From G963704535 sp963704535 (GTDB lineage Bacteria > Chloroflexota > Chloroflexia > Chloroflexales > Roseiflexaceae): a DNA stretch of 64,000 nt. Every line of letters begins with the position of its first letter. Within the stretch, counting starts at the first letter, position 1. The position numbers were made by a program, and so were the translations under genes. The notes below the pieces were generated by a model that saw only the letters and a program-made list of their open reading frames with translations, was not told the DNA's origin and did not search any database. The stretch spans positions 10,292,001 to 10,356,000 of the forward strand of contig OY969916.1 of the NCBI GenBank assembly GCA_963704535.1. Reading direction: 5' to 3'. Shown in pieces: positions 25,911-34,331 of this stretch.

Positions 25911-27269
25911 CTACCGCGCGTGGAACGCCGACATCTGCGCGGTCGAAGCCACCGAGCAGCTTGTACCATTGAGCGTGAAGTTGGCCGGCTTGGCGTTCGT
26001 CCCGCTCCAGTTGGCCAGGAAGCCCAGGCTCTGGGAGCCGCCGGCGGCGATGGTCGCGTTCCAGCTCAGATTCTGGGCGCTGACGCTGGCGCCGCTCTGG
26101 GTGTAGCCGGCGTTCCACATCTGGGTGATCGCCTGGTTGTTCGGGAACGTCCAGGCCAGCGTCCAGCCATTGACCGCCGCGCTGCCGGTATTTCGCACCG
26201 TCACCTCCCCCTGGAAGCCGGTGTTCCACTGATTAGTGATCGTGTAAGTGACACTACAACCCGTACCCACGACCGGCGAGGGCGTGACGGTCGGCGTGCG
26301 CGTGGGCGTCGGGGTGCTCGTGCGCGTCGGGGTGACGGTGGGCGTGCCCGGCGTCGGGGTGCGTGTCACCGTGGCGGTGGCCGTGGGGCTGCCGGGAGTG
26401 GGAGTCCTGGTCGGCGTGAGCGTGGCGGTCGGTGTGATCAGGCCGGACTGGCAGTACCCCAGAAGCTCCCAGCCGTTCGACACGCCGTCGGTGTTCGGCT
26501 CCTGGCCGGAGGTGCTCCATTTGGCGCGCCACTGCCGGCCGTTATGGCTCACCAGGGCGCCGGTCTGGTACACGATCGTGGGGGTCCAGGCCGGCGCGGT
26601 GCAGGCAGGGAGGGTGGTGGGCGTCGGAGTTGGGGCGGTGCCGAACCAGACATCGGAACAGGCATAAAATGCTTCCGCGCTATCGTAGCGCTGCCAGATC
26701 GTGTAGATCAGGTGCCGACCGCTTTTTCCCGGCGGCAACTGGCCGGTCATGCGGTATGCGCCGTCGATCAGCGGCGGCTCCTCAAAGCGCAAAAAAGGCG
26801 TCGGCTCAAGGTCCGACCATTTCAATGGTTGCAGCGGGTCATAGCCGTTGCGAGTCACGTAAAGCTCGAAATAGCCGCGGTTGTGCGGCACGAAGGCGTT
26901 GAACACAAAGGTATAGTTGCCGCTGGTGGGCAGGATGGTTGTGGCCCAGTCCGTGCGCGGCTGATCAAAGGCGGCGTATTTGGTCTGGCCGGCGCTGCAC
27001 AGCTTGCCGTCAGGGATCAGCGCCCGGTGATTGCCGGCGGCATTGAGCAGATGAATCTCATTCCAGTCGTAGAGCGCCTGTGTGCCGCCCAGGGCGATCG
27101 CATCCCGGCACACCACGGTATCCGGCGTTTCGGGGTTCTCCAGGTAGCAGCTATAGACCCGGCTGATTGGCGTCTGCATCGACCCGTGTGCCTGGACCGC
27201 CTGGATGAACACCACCGACGAGAAGAGCAGACCAAGCACCAGGAACATACGCACGGCTGGTCGTACCAT
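25911..27269 (-). CDS. AA10 lytic polysaccharide monooxygenase with CBM5-like and CBM2 domains
   Basis: The protein has 452 residues. A signal peptide ends ...QAVQA, so His28 (HGSMQTP) becomes the mature N-terminus, the first ligand of the copper histidine brace. The second is in FNAFVPHNRGYFELYV. The AA10 domain is followed by a CBM5/12-like chitin-binding module (PAWTPTIVYQTGALVSHNGRQW), a long Thr-Pro linker made of TPTRTPT units, and a C-terminal CBM2 (GCSVTYTITNQWNTGF...). It would be secreted and oxidatively cleave chitin or cellulose. The start at 27269 follows GGAAGGAG. It lies between uraD and puuD in the opposite direction to uraD and has no obvious functional tie to them. Confidence 0.88.
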   Translation of the reverse strand: MVRPAVRMFLVLGLLFSSVVFIQAVQAHGSMQTPISRVYSCYLENPETPDTVVCRDAIALGGTQALYDWNEIHLLNAAGNHRALIPDGKLCSAGQTKYAAFDQPRTDWATTILPTSGNYTFVFNAFVPHNRGYFELYVTRNGYDPLQPLKWSDLEPTPFLRFEEPPLIDGAYRMTGQLPPGKSGRHLIYTIWQRYDSAEAFYACSDVWFGTAPTPTPTTLPACTAPAWTPTIVYQTGALVSHNGRQWRAKWSTSGQEPNTDGVSNGWELLGYCQSGLITPTATLTPTRTPTPGSPTATATVTRTPTPGTPTVTPTRTSTPTPTRTPTVTPSPVVGTGCSVTYTITNQWNTGFQGEVTVRNTGSAAVNGWTLAWTFPNNQAITQMWNAGYTQSGASVSAQNLSWNATIAAGGSQSLGFLANWSGTNAKPANFTLNGTSCSVASTAQMSAFHAR

Positions 27270-27423
27270 TGTCACGCACTCCTTCCTGCCTTCATCGAGA
27301 AAAGGCGGGTTGGTGTCGTTCAGGCTTCGGCCCAAACGGCATCCGGCGCCTTTCGCATGAGCGCATTGTAAGGAGCGCGAGTCACTGGATCGTCACGAGC
27401 AGCGTTACGGAATAACCGATTTT

Positions 27424-28617
27424 TTACTGGTCGGTGTTGGCCCCCTGGTCGATCCACCTGCCCAGCAGCGCCCGCTCTGCTTCGGTGATTCCGGTCTTGT
27501 TGCCCAGCGGCATGGTCTTCAAAATCACCGCCCGCTCTTTGATCTGCGCGGCGCGGCTCTTGATCTGCTCCGGCGTGTCGAAGGCCACGCCGACCGGCGC
27601 GACGGTGAACTGGCTGTCGGTGGGGGTCGCCGAGTGGCACGTTATGCAGCAGCGGCTAATGACGTCCTGCGCGGCGGCGAATGTGACCGGCCCGCCGGCG
27701 GCGCTGGCCGGCCCCCTGGCCCGCGCGGTCAGGATGTAGACCAGCGCCAGCGTGAGCAGGGCCGCGCCGGCCGCCGCGCGCAGCCAGCCGCCATACCAGA
27801 AGCGGATATTCATGAAGTGCCGGACGGCGGCGCTGCCCAGCATCAGGATCGCCAGGATCAGCCAGTTGAGCTGGGTGCCGTAGGTGCTGGGGAAGTGGTT
27901 GCTGACCATGATAAAGAGCACCGGGAAGGTCATGTAGTTGTTGTGGATCGAGCGCTGCTTGGCGCGGTAAGCCAGCGCCGGGTCCTGCGGCTTGCCGGCC
28001 ACAGTCGCGGCGACGAGCTCGCGCTGCGACGGCAGCACATAGAACCAGACATTGGCGGTCATCAGCGTGCCCAGCATGACGCCGACGTGGATGTAGGCGG
28101 CCCGGCCACTGAGCAGCTGCGAGAGGCCATAGGTGATCGCGATCAGCAGTACGAATGAGATCGCGAAGGCCAGCGGGGTATTTTTGCTGATCGGCGACCG
28201 CCAGAGCAGATCGTAGACGAACCAGGAGCCGACCAGCGCGCCCACGCCGATCGCGATCGCGGTGCCGGCGCTGATGTCGGCGACGCTGGGGTCGACCATG
28301 TAGGCGGCGCCGCCCATGTAGTAGACGACGATCAGCAGCGCGATCCCGCTGAGCCAGGTGGCGGCGTTCTGCCACTTGAACCAGTGGAGCATCTCGGGCA
28401 TCTGCGAGGGGGCCAACTGCTTCTTTTCGACTTGGTAGAACCCGCCGCTATGCAGCAGCCAGATCTCGCCCTCGACGCGCTCCTTGGGCTCCTTGAGCGG
28501 CCGCAGGTTGCGATCCAGCCAGTTGAAGAGCAAGGAGTTGCCGATCCACATGATCCCGGCGATGACGTGGACCCAGCGGATGACCAGATCGAGCAGCTCT
28601 CTGATGGTTGCTTCCAT
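27424..28617 (-). CDS. puuD: PuuD-type membrane urate oxidase with cytochrome c domain
   Basis: The protein has 397 residues. Eight or so membrane helices include the family opening WVHVIAGIMWIGNSLLFNWL, GGFYQVEKKQL, and HNNYMTFPVLFIMVSNHFPS; a soluble C-terminal cytochrome c domain has the heme site CCITCH (near residue 326) and distal Met in TMPLGNKTG. This is the DUF989/PuuD family, which oxidises urate to 5-hydroxyisourate with electrons passed to the respiratory chain. It supplies the substrate of UraH. The ATG at 28617 sits directly behind GGGGGAGTTTGA, so the ribosome site comes from a family B repeat end. Confidence 0.9.
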   Translation of the reverse strand: MEATIRELLDLVIRWVHVIAGIMWIGNSLLFNWLDRNLRPLKEPKERVEGEIWLLHSGGFYQVEKKQLAPSQMPEMLHWFKWQNAATWLSGIALLIVVYYMGGAAYMVDPSVADISAGTAIAIGVGALVGSWFVYDLLWRSPISKNTPLAFAISFVLLIAITYGLSQLLSGRAAYIHVGVMLGTLMTANVWFYVLPSQRELVAATVAGKPQDPALAYRAKQRSIHNNYMTFPVLFIMVSNHFPSTYGTQLNWLILAILMLGSAAVRHFMNIRFWYGGWLRAAAGAALLTLALVYILTARARGPASAAGGPVTFAAAQDVISRCCITCHSATPTDSQFTVAPVGVAFDTPEQIKSRAAQIKERAVILKTMPLGNKTGITEAERALLGRWIDQGANTDQ

Positions 28618-28643
28618 TCAAACTCCCCCTTTTCAGGCAGCCT
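28618..28643. repeat. partial family B element providing the puuD ribosome site
   Basis: On the minus strand AGGCTGCCTGAAAAGGGGGA GTTTGA runs straight into the puuD ATG; the other half of the element is absent. Confidence 0.65.
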
Positions 28644-28900
28644 GGGCGTGGGTCTATACCTATGATAGCATATCTCATCACTGCACATACCACCGCTGAT
28701 CGTTTCCCGACCGCCCTGCGCTACGCACTCCAATGGGCTGCTTCTACCGCGTTCAACTTATATCATTGGAAAGCCGTATTTTACACTTTTGCATGCTCGT
28801 CCCGCATCTGAATGGCCAGATCTTGACATCGGGTGTATGATAGAGGGCGAAGAGAGTGTGGCGCATCGGGGCGCCCACCCGTGTAATGGAGGGCATAGCG

Positions 28901-29294
28901 ATGACGGATCAGAATCAGAATCGCGGAAGGAGCGCGTACGGGAAAACGGCTCTGGTCGATGACGTGACCGCGCGCACCCAGGGCTACAGCCGGCGCCAGG
29001 TATCGGAGATCATCGACGCAACGCTTGAGGCGATCAGGGAGCAGGTCCAGAGCGGGCAGAATGTCACGCTGACCGGCTTCGGCACCTTCCGGCGTACCGA
29101 GCGGGCTGCCCGTACCGGCACCAACATTCGCACCCGTGAGCGAATCCGAAATTCCAGCGCAGAAGTCAGTTCGCTTTACGCCGGGCAGCGAGTTCAAAGC
29201 CGCCGTCAGTGGCCGGGAGCCTGCGCGCCGGGGCCGCCAGAGCGGTGGCTCGGCCAGCAAGCAGCGCGAGCGCGGCGGCGGGTCCAATCGCTAA
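28901..29294 (+). CDS. HU-family DNA-binding protein, one frameshift
   Basis: The start follows GGAGGG. The first frame reads MTDQNQNRGRSAYGKTALVD, then EAIREQVQSGQNVTLTGFGT and NIRTRERI; the second, entered by dropping one C in ATCCGAAATT at 29145-29147, reads EIPAQKSVRFTPGSEFKAAV and a basic glycine-serine-arginine tail ending at 29294. Together about 130 residues: an HU fold of about 95 residues plus a 15-residue N-terminal and 20-residue basic C-terminal extension. HU binds and bends DNA in the nucleoid. Actinobacterial-type basic tails are also known in HU homologues. The frame break is most likely a sequencing error. Confidence 0.82.
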
Positions 29295-29675
29295 TCGCTC
29301 CAGCAATCCATCCCAGTAAACAAAGAGCGGTGTGCCGATAGGGCACGCCGCTCTTTGCTTATTGGCTTACCACACAGGTTTTTCGGTGTGGAGGAGGCTT
29401 GGAGGGCGCCACCCCCTCCAAACCACCCCGCAAAACCAATGTGGCGAACCACTACCGTGCTATCGCATATAGAAGCACTTTTTCGTATCTATTTCTCTAC
29501 CAAACTGACCCTGAACTTAATCTATTTTAATGGTACAGTGGGGGCGCGGTTGACGAAGTGCGTCTTCCAGCTTGAAAAGGGGGAGTTTGAGGGGGCACCC
29601 CTCAAGAATCCCTTTTCCACCAGGGATCGTAGGCGAGATCATTGCGCTTTTCGAACAGTTTCTGAGGAAACGATC
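29295..29675. other. intergenic gap with two palindromic elements
   Basis: A hairpin near 29328-29358 (AAAGAGCGGTGTGCC against GGCACGCCGCTCTTT) followed by a T-rich tail looks like the HU terminator. A GGAGGCTTGGAGGG/CCCTCCAA repeat at 29388-29430 and a family B element at 29571-29625 follow. No gene. Confidence 0.55.
29328..29358 (+). terminator. terminator of HU gene
   Basis: AAAGAGCGGTGTGCC pairs with GGCACGCCGCTCTTT around a short loop, followed by GCTTATT. Confidence 0.7.
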
Positions 29676-30212
29676 GTGGACATACGCCATTTTCGAGATA
29701 ACCCCGCCGACTGGCGAATCCTGGAAGAGCGAGCCCGCGCGCTGGCGGCACAGGATGATGTCGCCGATGAGACGCTGGGCGAAGAGGTGCTGATGTTCCG
29801 CCTGGGCGATGGCCGCTACAGCCTGCCGGCCCGCTGCGTGCGCGAGGTGTACCCGCTGGGCGGCTACACGCCCCTCCCGTCGACGCCGCCGTTCGTCGTC
29901 GGGCTGGTCAATGTGCGCGGTCGGCTGCTGGCGGCACTCGACATCCGCCCGCTGCTCGACCTTGCGCCCGCGCCCGCCGGCGCGAATGCGTTCCTGCTGA
30001 TCGTGAACGCCGGCGGCATGGAGACCGGCCTGCTGGCCGATCTGGTCGTCGAGGTGCGCCACGGCGACGCCGACCTGGCCCCGGCGCTTTCGGCCACTGC
30101 CGGGCGTGCTGTGGCCTGGATCAAGGGCGTCGACCGCGAGCTGAACCTGGCGCTTGACCCGGAGCTACTGCTGGCCGACCCGCGCCTGATCGTCAATCAT
30201 TCTGAACTCTGA
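29676..30212 (+). CDS. CheW-domain protein, GTG start
   Basis: The protein has 178 residues. After a 40-residue helical N-terminus, the CheW fold runs MFRLGDGRYSLPARCVREVY, PFVVGLVNVRGRLLAALDIR, LLADLVVEVRHGDADLAPAL. CheW couples receptors to the CheA kinase. GTG at 29676 is chosen because GAGGA lies 7 bases upstream and the open frame before it passes through a repeat. It is the first gene of the chemosensory operon and lies 13 bases before cheA. The N-terminal helix and reduced length suggest an adapter with a specialised partner. Confidence 0.82.
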   Translation: MDIRHFRDNPADWRILEERARALAAQDDVADETLGEEVLMFRLGDGRYSLPARCVREVYPLGGYTPLPSTPPFVVGLVNVRGRLLAALDIRPLLDLAPAPAGANAFLLIVNAGGMETGLLADLVVEVRHGDADLAPALSATAGRAVAWIKGVDRELNLALDPELLLADPRLIVNHSEL

Positions 30213-30225
30213 ACCCTCAACGCTT

Positions 30226-32754
30226 ATGCTAACCGACGCCGAAATCATGGTTCAGGTCCTGGCCGCTTTTCAGGAAGAGCAGGCTGAGCACCGGCAGGCT
30301 GCCGGCGAGATCCTGCTGCAACTGGAGCGCGCTCCCGAGCATCCGCAGCGCGCGAAGCTGCTCGACCTGCTGTTCCGCGAGGCGCACAGCCTCAAAGGCG
30401 GCGCCCGCGCGGCCGGGCAGCCGGAGGTGGAGCAGATCGCGCACCGGATCGAAGAGATCTTCAGCGCGCTGCGCCAGGGCACGCTCCCGCTCACCCCCGA
30501 GCTCTGTGACCCGATCTACGCCGCGCTGGACGCGATCGGGGCGCTGATGGGCTTGGTGGCTGCCGGCCAGCCGACGAATATCGCTCCGTATGCGCCGCTG
30601 CTGGAGGCGCTGGCCCGCGCCCTCGGCGACCCGCAGGCGGGCGCGGATGCCGGCGTTGCGGCGGCGAGTGAGAATCTCCCGGCTCTAGTCGCTGCCCCGG
30701 CGCCGCCCGCGCAGCCGCCCAAGCGCCCGCGAACGCGGCAGCGCTCCAAAACGCCCGCCAAGAACGGCAATGGCGCTGGCGAGCCGCCCGCCAATAGCAA
30801 TGGCGCCGGTGAGCTGTCCGTCAATGGCAATGGCGCCGGCGAACATGCCCACGCTGCGCCGAACTACCCGGTCCCCGATCTGGAGCTGCTTGACGCTCTC
30901 GCACCGGTTGGCGAGCCGCAGCCGGCAGGTAGCGCGACGACGATCCGCATTGCGACGACCAGCCTGGACGGGCTGATGAGCGAGACCGGCGAGCTGATCA
31001 CCTGTAGCCTGCGTAGCAATCAGCGCGCCCGTGAGCTGATCCAGATCGCCGAGCCGATCGAGCGCTGGCGCCGGGTCTGGCGGCAGGCCCGCCCAACTTA
31101 TGTCCGGCTCCAGGAGCGGCTGCCGAGCATCCGCCCGGCCGTTCACTACCTTGACGACCGCGATCATCTTCCCAGCACTCCGGTCGCCCAGGTGGTGGAC
31201 CGCGAGACGGTCGTGCTGCTGAACGCGCTCAAAGAGGCCGACGACCTGATCCGCGACCTTGAGCGCCGGATCAGCATGCACGGGCGCCAGGCCACCGATG
31301 ACAGCACCCGCCTGACGGCGGTGGTCGAGCGGCTGCACGACCAGGTTCGGCGCGCGCGGATGCTGCCGCTGACGACGATCTTCGGCCAGATCCGCCTCCA
31401 GGTGCGCGACATGGCCCGCGCCGCCGGGAAGCAGGTGCTGCTCAACTTCGACGACGGCGGCGCCGAGGCCGACCGCGAGGTGCTGGAGCAACTGCGCCAT
31501 GTGCTCACACACCTGGTGCGCAATGCGATCGATCACGGCGTCGAGGCGCCCGACATGCGCGCCGCGCGCGGTAAGGCAGCCGATGGCCGCGTCACGCTGC
31601 GGGCCGCCATCGGCGGCGACCGCCTGATTCTGACGATGGCCGACGATGGCGCCGGCTTGGACCTGGAGGCGATCAAGCGGCGGGCGCTGGCCGGCGGCCT
31701 GGTGGGTGAGGCCGAGTTGGCGCGCATGGCCGAGCCGGATATCCAGGAGTTGATCTTTCTCCCAGGCTTCTCGACGCGCCAGGTGGTCAGCAAGCTCTCC
31801 GGTCGGGGCGTGGGCCTCGACATCGTTCGCGCGCATGTCGAGCGCATGCGCGGCCGCGTGCTGGTGTCGAGTAGCCCTGGCGCCGGCTGCACCTTCACGG
31901 TCAGCGTCCCGCTCTCGCTCTCCAGCTCGCACGGGCTGCTGCTGCGCGCGGGCAACGCCTGCTACGTGCTCCCGCTCGACTGCGTACAGCGGATCATTCC
32001 GGTCACGCCGCGCGACATCCAGATGCTCGAAGGCCGCGCCGCGCTCATGCTCGACGGGCGCCCGCTGGCGCTGGTACACCTGGCCGATCTGCTGGGCCTG
32101 GCCGGCCAGGCGGTGCCGTCCAGCGGCTACCGGCTGGCGCTGCTGCTCGGCAGCGGCGAGCGCCAGGTCGCCTGCCTGGTCGATGCGGTGCTTGGTGAGC
32201 AGGAGCTTGTCACCCACCGCTTGCCAGCCCCGCTTGAGCAGGTGCGCTTCATCACCAGCGCCGCTATTCTCGCCGACGGCAGCGTGGTGCCGATCCTCGA
32301 CGCGGTCGACTTGCTGAACGCGGCGTTTGGAGCCCGCCGGAGCGTCGGTCTGGCCACCGAGCCGGTGGCGCCGCGCCGCTCGCCCACGGTGCTGGTGGTC
32401 GACGACTCGATCACCACCCGCACGCTGGAAAAGAACATCCTTGAGGCGGCCGGCTACCAGGTGCGCTTGGCCACCGACGGCGCCGAGGCGCTGCTCACGC
32501 TCAACCAGATGGCCGACGACGGCGGCTGCGACCTGCTGTTGAGCGATGTCGATATGCCGCGGCTGAACGGGTTTGATCTGGCCGCGCAGGTCCGCGCCAC
32601 CCCACGCTTCCAGCACCTGCCGATTGTGCTGGTAACATCGCTGGACACGCCCGCCGACCGCGAGCGTGGCATCGCCGCCGGCGCCGACGCCTATATCATC
32701 AAGCGCAACTTCGAGCAGCATGCGTTATTGGAGACAATTGCACAACTACTATGA
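30226..32754 (+). CDS. cheA: hybrid chemotaxis kinase CheA with C-terminal receiver
   Basis: The protein has 842 residues. Domains: HPt with phospho-His54 (REAHSLKGGARAAG), a proline/alanine linker with four NGNGAGE-type repeats (about 170-210), dimerisation helices, the HATPase with HLVRNAIDHGVEAP, DDGAGLD and FSTRQVVSKLSGRGVGLDIV, a CheW-like domain, and a receiver with phospho-Asp in LLLSDVDMPRLNGFD. It is the autokinase of the chemosensory array; the fused receiver makes it the CheA-REC type seen in type-IV-pilus or alternative-function systems. The stop codon at 32752-32754 is directly followed by a family B element. Confidence 0.93.
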   Translation: MLTDAEIMVQVLAAFQEEQAEHRQAAGEILLQLERAPEHPQRAKLLDLLFREAHSLKGGARAAGQPEVEQIAHRIEEIFSALRQGTLPLTPELCDPIYAALDAIGALMGLVAAGQPTNIAPYAPLLEALARALGDPQAGADAGVAAASENLPALVAAPAPPAQPPKRPRTRQRSKTPAKNGNGAGEPPANSNGAGELSVNGNGAGEHAHAAPNYPVPDLELLDALAPVGEPQPAGSATTIRIATTSLDGLMSETGELITCSLRSNQRARELIQIAEPIERWRRVWRQARPTYVRLQERLPSIRPAVHYLDDRDHLPSTPVAQVVDRETVVLLNALKEADDLIRDLERRISMHGRQATDDSTRLTAVVERLHDQVRRARMLPLTTIFGQIRLQVRDMARAAGKQVLLNFDDGGAEADREVLEQLRHVLTHLVRNAIDHGVEAPDMRAARGKAADGRVTLRAAIGGDRLILTMADDGAGLDLEAIKRRALAGGLVGEAELARMAEPDIQELIFLPGFSTRQVVSKLSGRGVGLDIVRAHVERMRGRVLVSSSPGAGCTFTVSVPLSLSSSHGLLLRAGNACYVLPLDCVQRIIPVTPRDIQMLEGRAALMLDGRPLALVHLADLLGLAGQAVPSSGYRLALLLGSGERQVACLVDAVLGEQELVTHRLPAPLEQVRFITSAAILADGSVVPILDAVDLLNAAFGARRSVGLATEPVAPRRSPTVLVVDDSITTRTLEKNILEAAGYQVRLATDGAEALLTLNQMADDGGCDLLLSDVDMPRLNGFDLAAQVRATPRFQHLPIVLVTSLDTPADRERGIAAGADAYIIKRNFEQHALLETIAQLL

Positions 32755-32755
32755 G

Positions 32756-32853
32756 AAACTGTTTGAAAAGGGCATTGTCTCGCCTACGATCTGTGGTGGA
32801 AGGGGATTCTTGAGGGGCGGCCCCCTCAAACTCCCCCTTTTCAAACAGCCTAT
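32756..32853. repeat. family B element, full length
   Basis: GAAACTGTTTGAAAAGGGC at the left and CCCTTTTCAAACAGCC at the right are terminal inverted repeats; in between, GGTGGAAGGGGATTCTTGAG and the complement of the usual GGGGGAGTTTGAGG. It separates cheA from the next receiver gene. Confidence 0.75.
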
Positions 32854-32881
32854 CAGATCAACATTCACGCAAGGAGTATCC

Positions 32882-33253
32882 ATGCCTAACCGAATTCTAC
32901 TCGTCGAAGACAGCCGTACCCAGGCGCTTCGCTTCCAGCTTGAGCTGATGCGCTACGGCCTAACGATCGAGATCGCAAGCAATGGGACGCGCGGGCTGGC
33001 CGCAGCGCGCAGCCAGCCCCCGGATGCGATCGTGCTCGACGTCGATCTGCCCGAACTCGACGGCTATAGCGTCTGTCGGGCGCTCAAGGCCGATCCGGCC
33101 ACCGCGCACATCCCGGTGGTCATGCTGACGCGCCATGACCGGGCGCAGGACACGATATCCGGCCTGGAGGTCGGCGCCATCGATTATATCCCCAAGGACT
33201 CGTTCGCCGAACACAATCTCGTCGAGGCGTTGCGCCAGTTGGGTATGCTCTGA
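32882..33253 (+). CDS. stand-alone response regulator receiver
   Basis: The protein has 123 residues, a single receiver: acidic pair E9-D10 (ILLVEDSRTQ), phospho-Asp53 (AIVLDVDLPELDGY), Thr in VVMLTRHD and Lys in DYIPKDSF. It resembles CheY and pilus PilG/PilH-type regulators and probably receives phosphate from CheA. AAGGAG lies 6 bases before the ATG. It overlaps nothing, but the stop is 8 bases before the next gene. Confidence 0.9.
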   Translation: MPNRILLVEDSRTQALRFQLELMRYGLTIEIASNGTRGLAAARSQPPDAIVLDVDLPELDGYSVCRALKADPATAHIPVVMLTRHDRAQDTISGLEVGAIDYIPKDSFAEHNLVEALRQLGML

Positions 33254-33261
33254 GGTTAGCT

Positions 33262-33663
33262 ATGCAGCCGCTGTCGGCGCACCACCAACATCGAATAAAT
33301 GTCACGAACGAGCATGACGTGATCGCTATGCGTCAGGAAGTGCGCCAAGTGGCCCGTACGCTCGGCCTGGGGCTGGTCGAGCAGGCCAAGATCGCCACCG
33401 CGATCTCGGCTGTCGCCAGGGTGATGCTGGCGCTGTGCCAGGGCACGTTCTTGACCATGCGGATGGCGCGCCAGGGCGATCAGTCGGTGCTTGAGATCAC
33501 GTGTGCGCCGATGTCCTGGTCGGGGAAGACGGATCTCGCCGAGCTGGAGGAGCAGTTGAACCTGGCCAATGCGCGGCTCCTGGTGGATGAGGCTAACCTA
33601 TCCGAGCGTGGGGGCGAACCGGTACTCACGCTGCGGATGCGCCTGGCTCGATCTGCACGATAA
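33262..33663 (+). CDS. RsbT-like anti-sigma regulatory ATPase
   Basis: The protein has 133 residues. The segment EHDVIAMRQEVRQVARTLGL, then EQAKIATAISAVAR, is the N-box region of RsbT-type GHKL kinases. The usual glycine-rich G1/G2 boxes of the ATP lid (DxGPGI...GLGL) are missing; the later strand LEITCAPMSW and LTLRMRLARSAR replace them. So it is probably an incompletely competent or specialised switch kinase. In RsbT-type systems such proteins phosphorylate STAS partners; none is encoded next to it. Its place inside a che operon is unusual. Confidence 0.65.
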   Translation: MQPLSAHHQHRINVTNEHDVIAMRQEVRQVARTLGLGLVEQAKIATAISAVARVMLALCQGTFLTMRMARQGDQSVLEITCAPMSWSGKTDLAELEEQLNLANARLLVDEANLSERGGEPVLTLRMRLARSAR

Positions 33664-33684
33664 TTCAAGGCCCGTTGCGCTGGG

Positions 33685-33812
33685 TGACAAGATGACAAGA
33701 TGACCAGATGACCAGATGACATACCACGCAACACGCAACACGCAACACGCACTACGTTTCACGCATCACGCATCACGTTTCACGCATCACGTTTCACGCA
33801 TCATAAAGAGGA
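33685..33812. repeat. mixed GATGACAAGATGACC and CACGCAACACG / TTTCACGCATCACG repeats
   Basis: Short direct repeats fill the gap between the RsbT-like gene and cheW. They are the same families as 3757-3843, 2827-2881 and 54948-55000. Confidence 0.65.
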
Positions 33813-33815
33813 TGT

Positions 33816-34331
33816 ATGGCGCTACAAACGACGCTCGACCCGCGCGCGAACGGCGTGCCGCCCGCGCTGCGGGAGGCTCCGTCGCCGGCGGTGATCTTCG
33901 CGATCGGCCCGCAGGAGTACGGCCTGCCGGTCGCCGAGGTGCTGGAGATCGTGCGGCTGCCCAGCTTGCTGACGCTGGCGGGCGCGCCGGCGTATCTGTG
34001 CGGTATGCTCAATCGGCGTGGCCGGCAGCTCCCCGTGTTCGATGGCCGGGCGCTGGTGGGCGAGCCGCCACGCTATCACTTGAACAGCCAGATTGTGATC
34101 GCCGGTCGTACGAATGGCGGAGCTCACGCGGTGCCGCTGCTGGGCCTGCTGGTGGACGAGGTGCGCGATGTGCGTACGTTCCAAGCCGGCAGCCTTACGC
34201 CATTGAACACCACCACCGCTGCCGCTTACCTGCGCGGCGTGGTTGATTGGGACGATCGCTCGGCGGTGCTCTTCGACCTGGAGGCCCTGCTTGCGTTGGC
34301 GCCCACAGTTACTACACCGGGGCAGGCATGA
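33816..34331 (+). CDS. cheW: CheW adapter protein
   Basis: The protein has 171 residues. The fold reads AVIFAIGPQEYGLPVAEVLE, APAYLCGMLNRRGRQLPVFD, LLGLLVDEVRDVRTF, and a final VVDWDDRSAVLFDLEALLAL. It couples CheA to receptors or the array. GAGGATGT precedes the start. The stop overlaps the start of cheB (ATGA at 34328-34331), so the two are translationally coupled. Confidence 0.88.
   Translation: MALQTTLDPRANGVPPALREAPSPAVIFAIGPQEYGLPVAEVLEIVRLPSLLTLAGAPAYLCGMLNRRGRQLPVFDGRALVGEPPRYHLNSQIVIAGRTNGGAHAVPLLGLLVDEVRDVRTFQAGSLTPLNTTTAAAYLRGVVDWDDRSAVLFDLEALLALAPTVTTPGQA

Noticed and set aside
25920..27371. A 483-residue plus-strand frame
   Set aside because: It is antisense to the LPMO, which has signal peptide, copper ligands and binding modules on the other strand.
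29141..29150. Programmed frameshifting in the HU gene
   Set aside because: There is no slippery heptamer or downstream pseudoknot; the pattern matches the other single-base errors in this window.
30685..32721. A 678-residue minus-strand frame
   Set aside because: It is antisense to cheA and has no recognisable domain.
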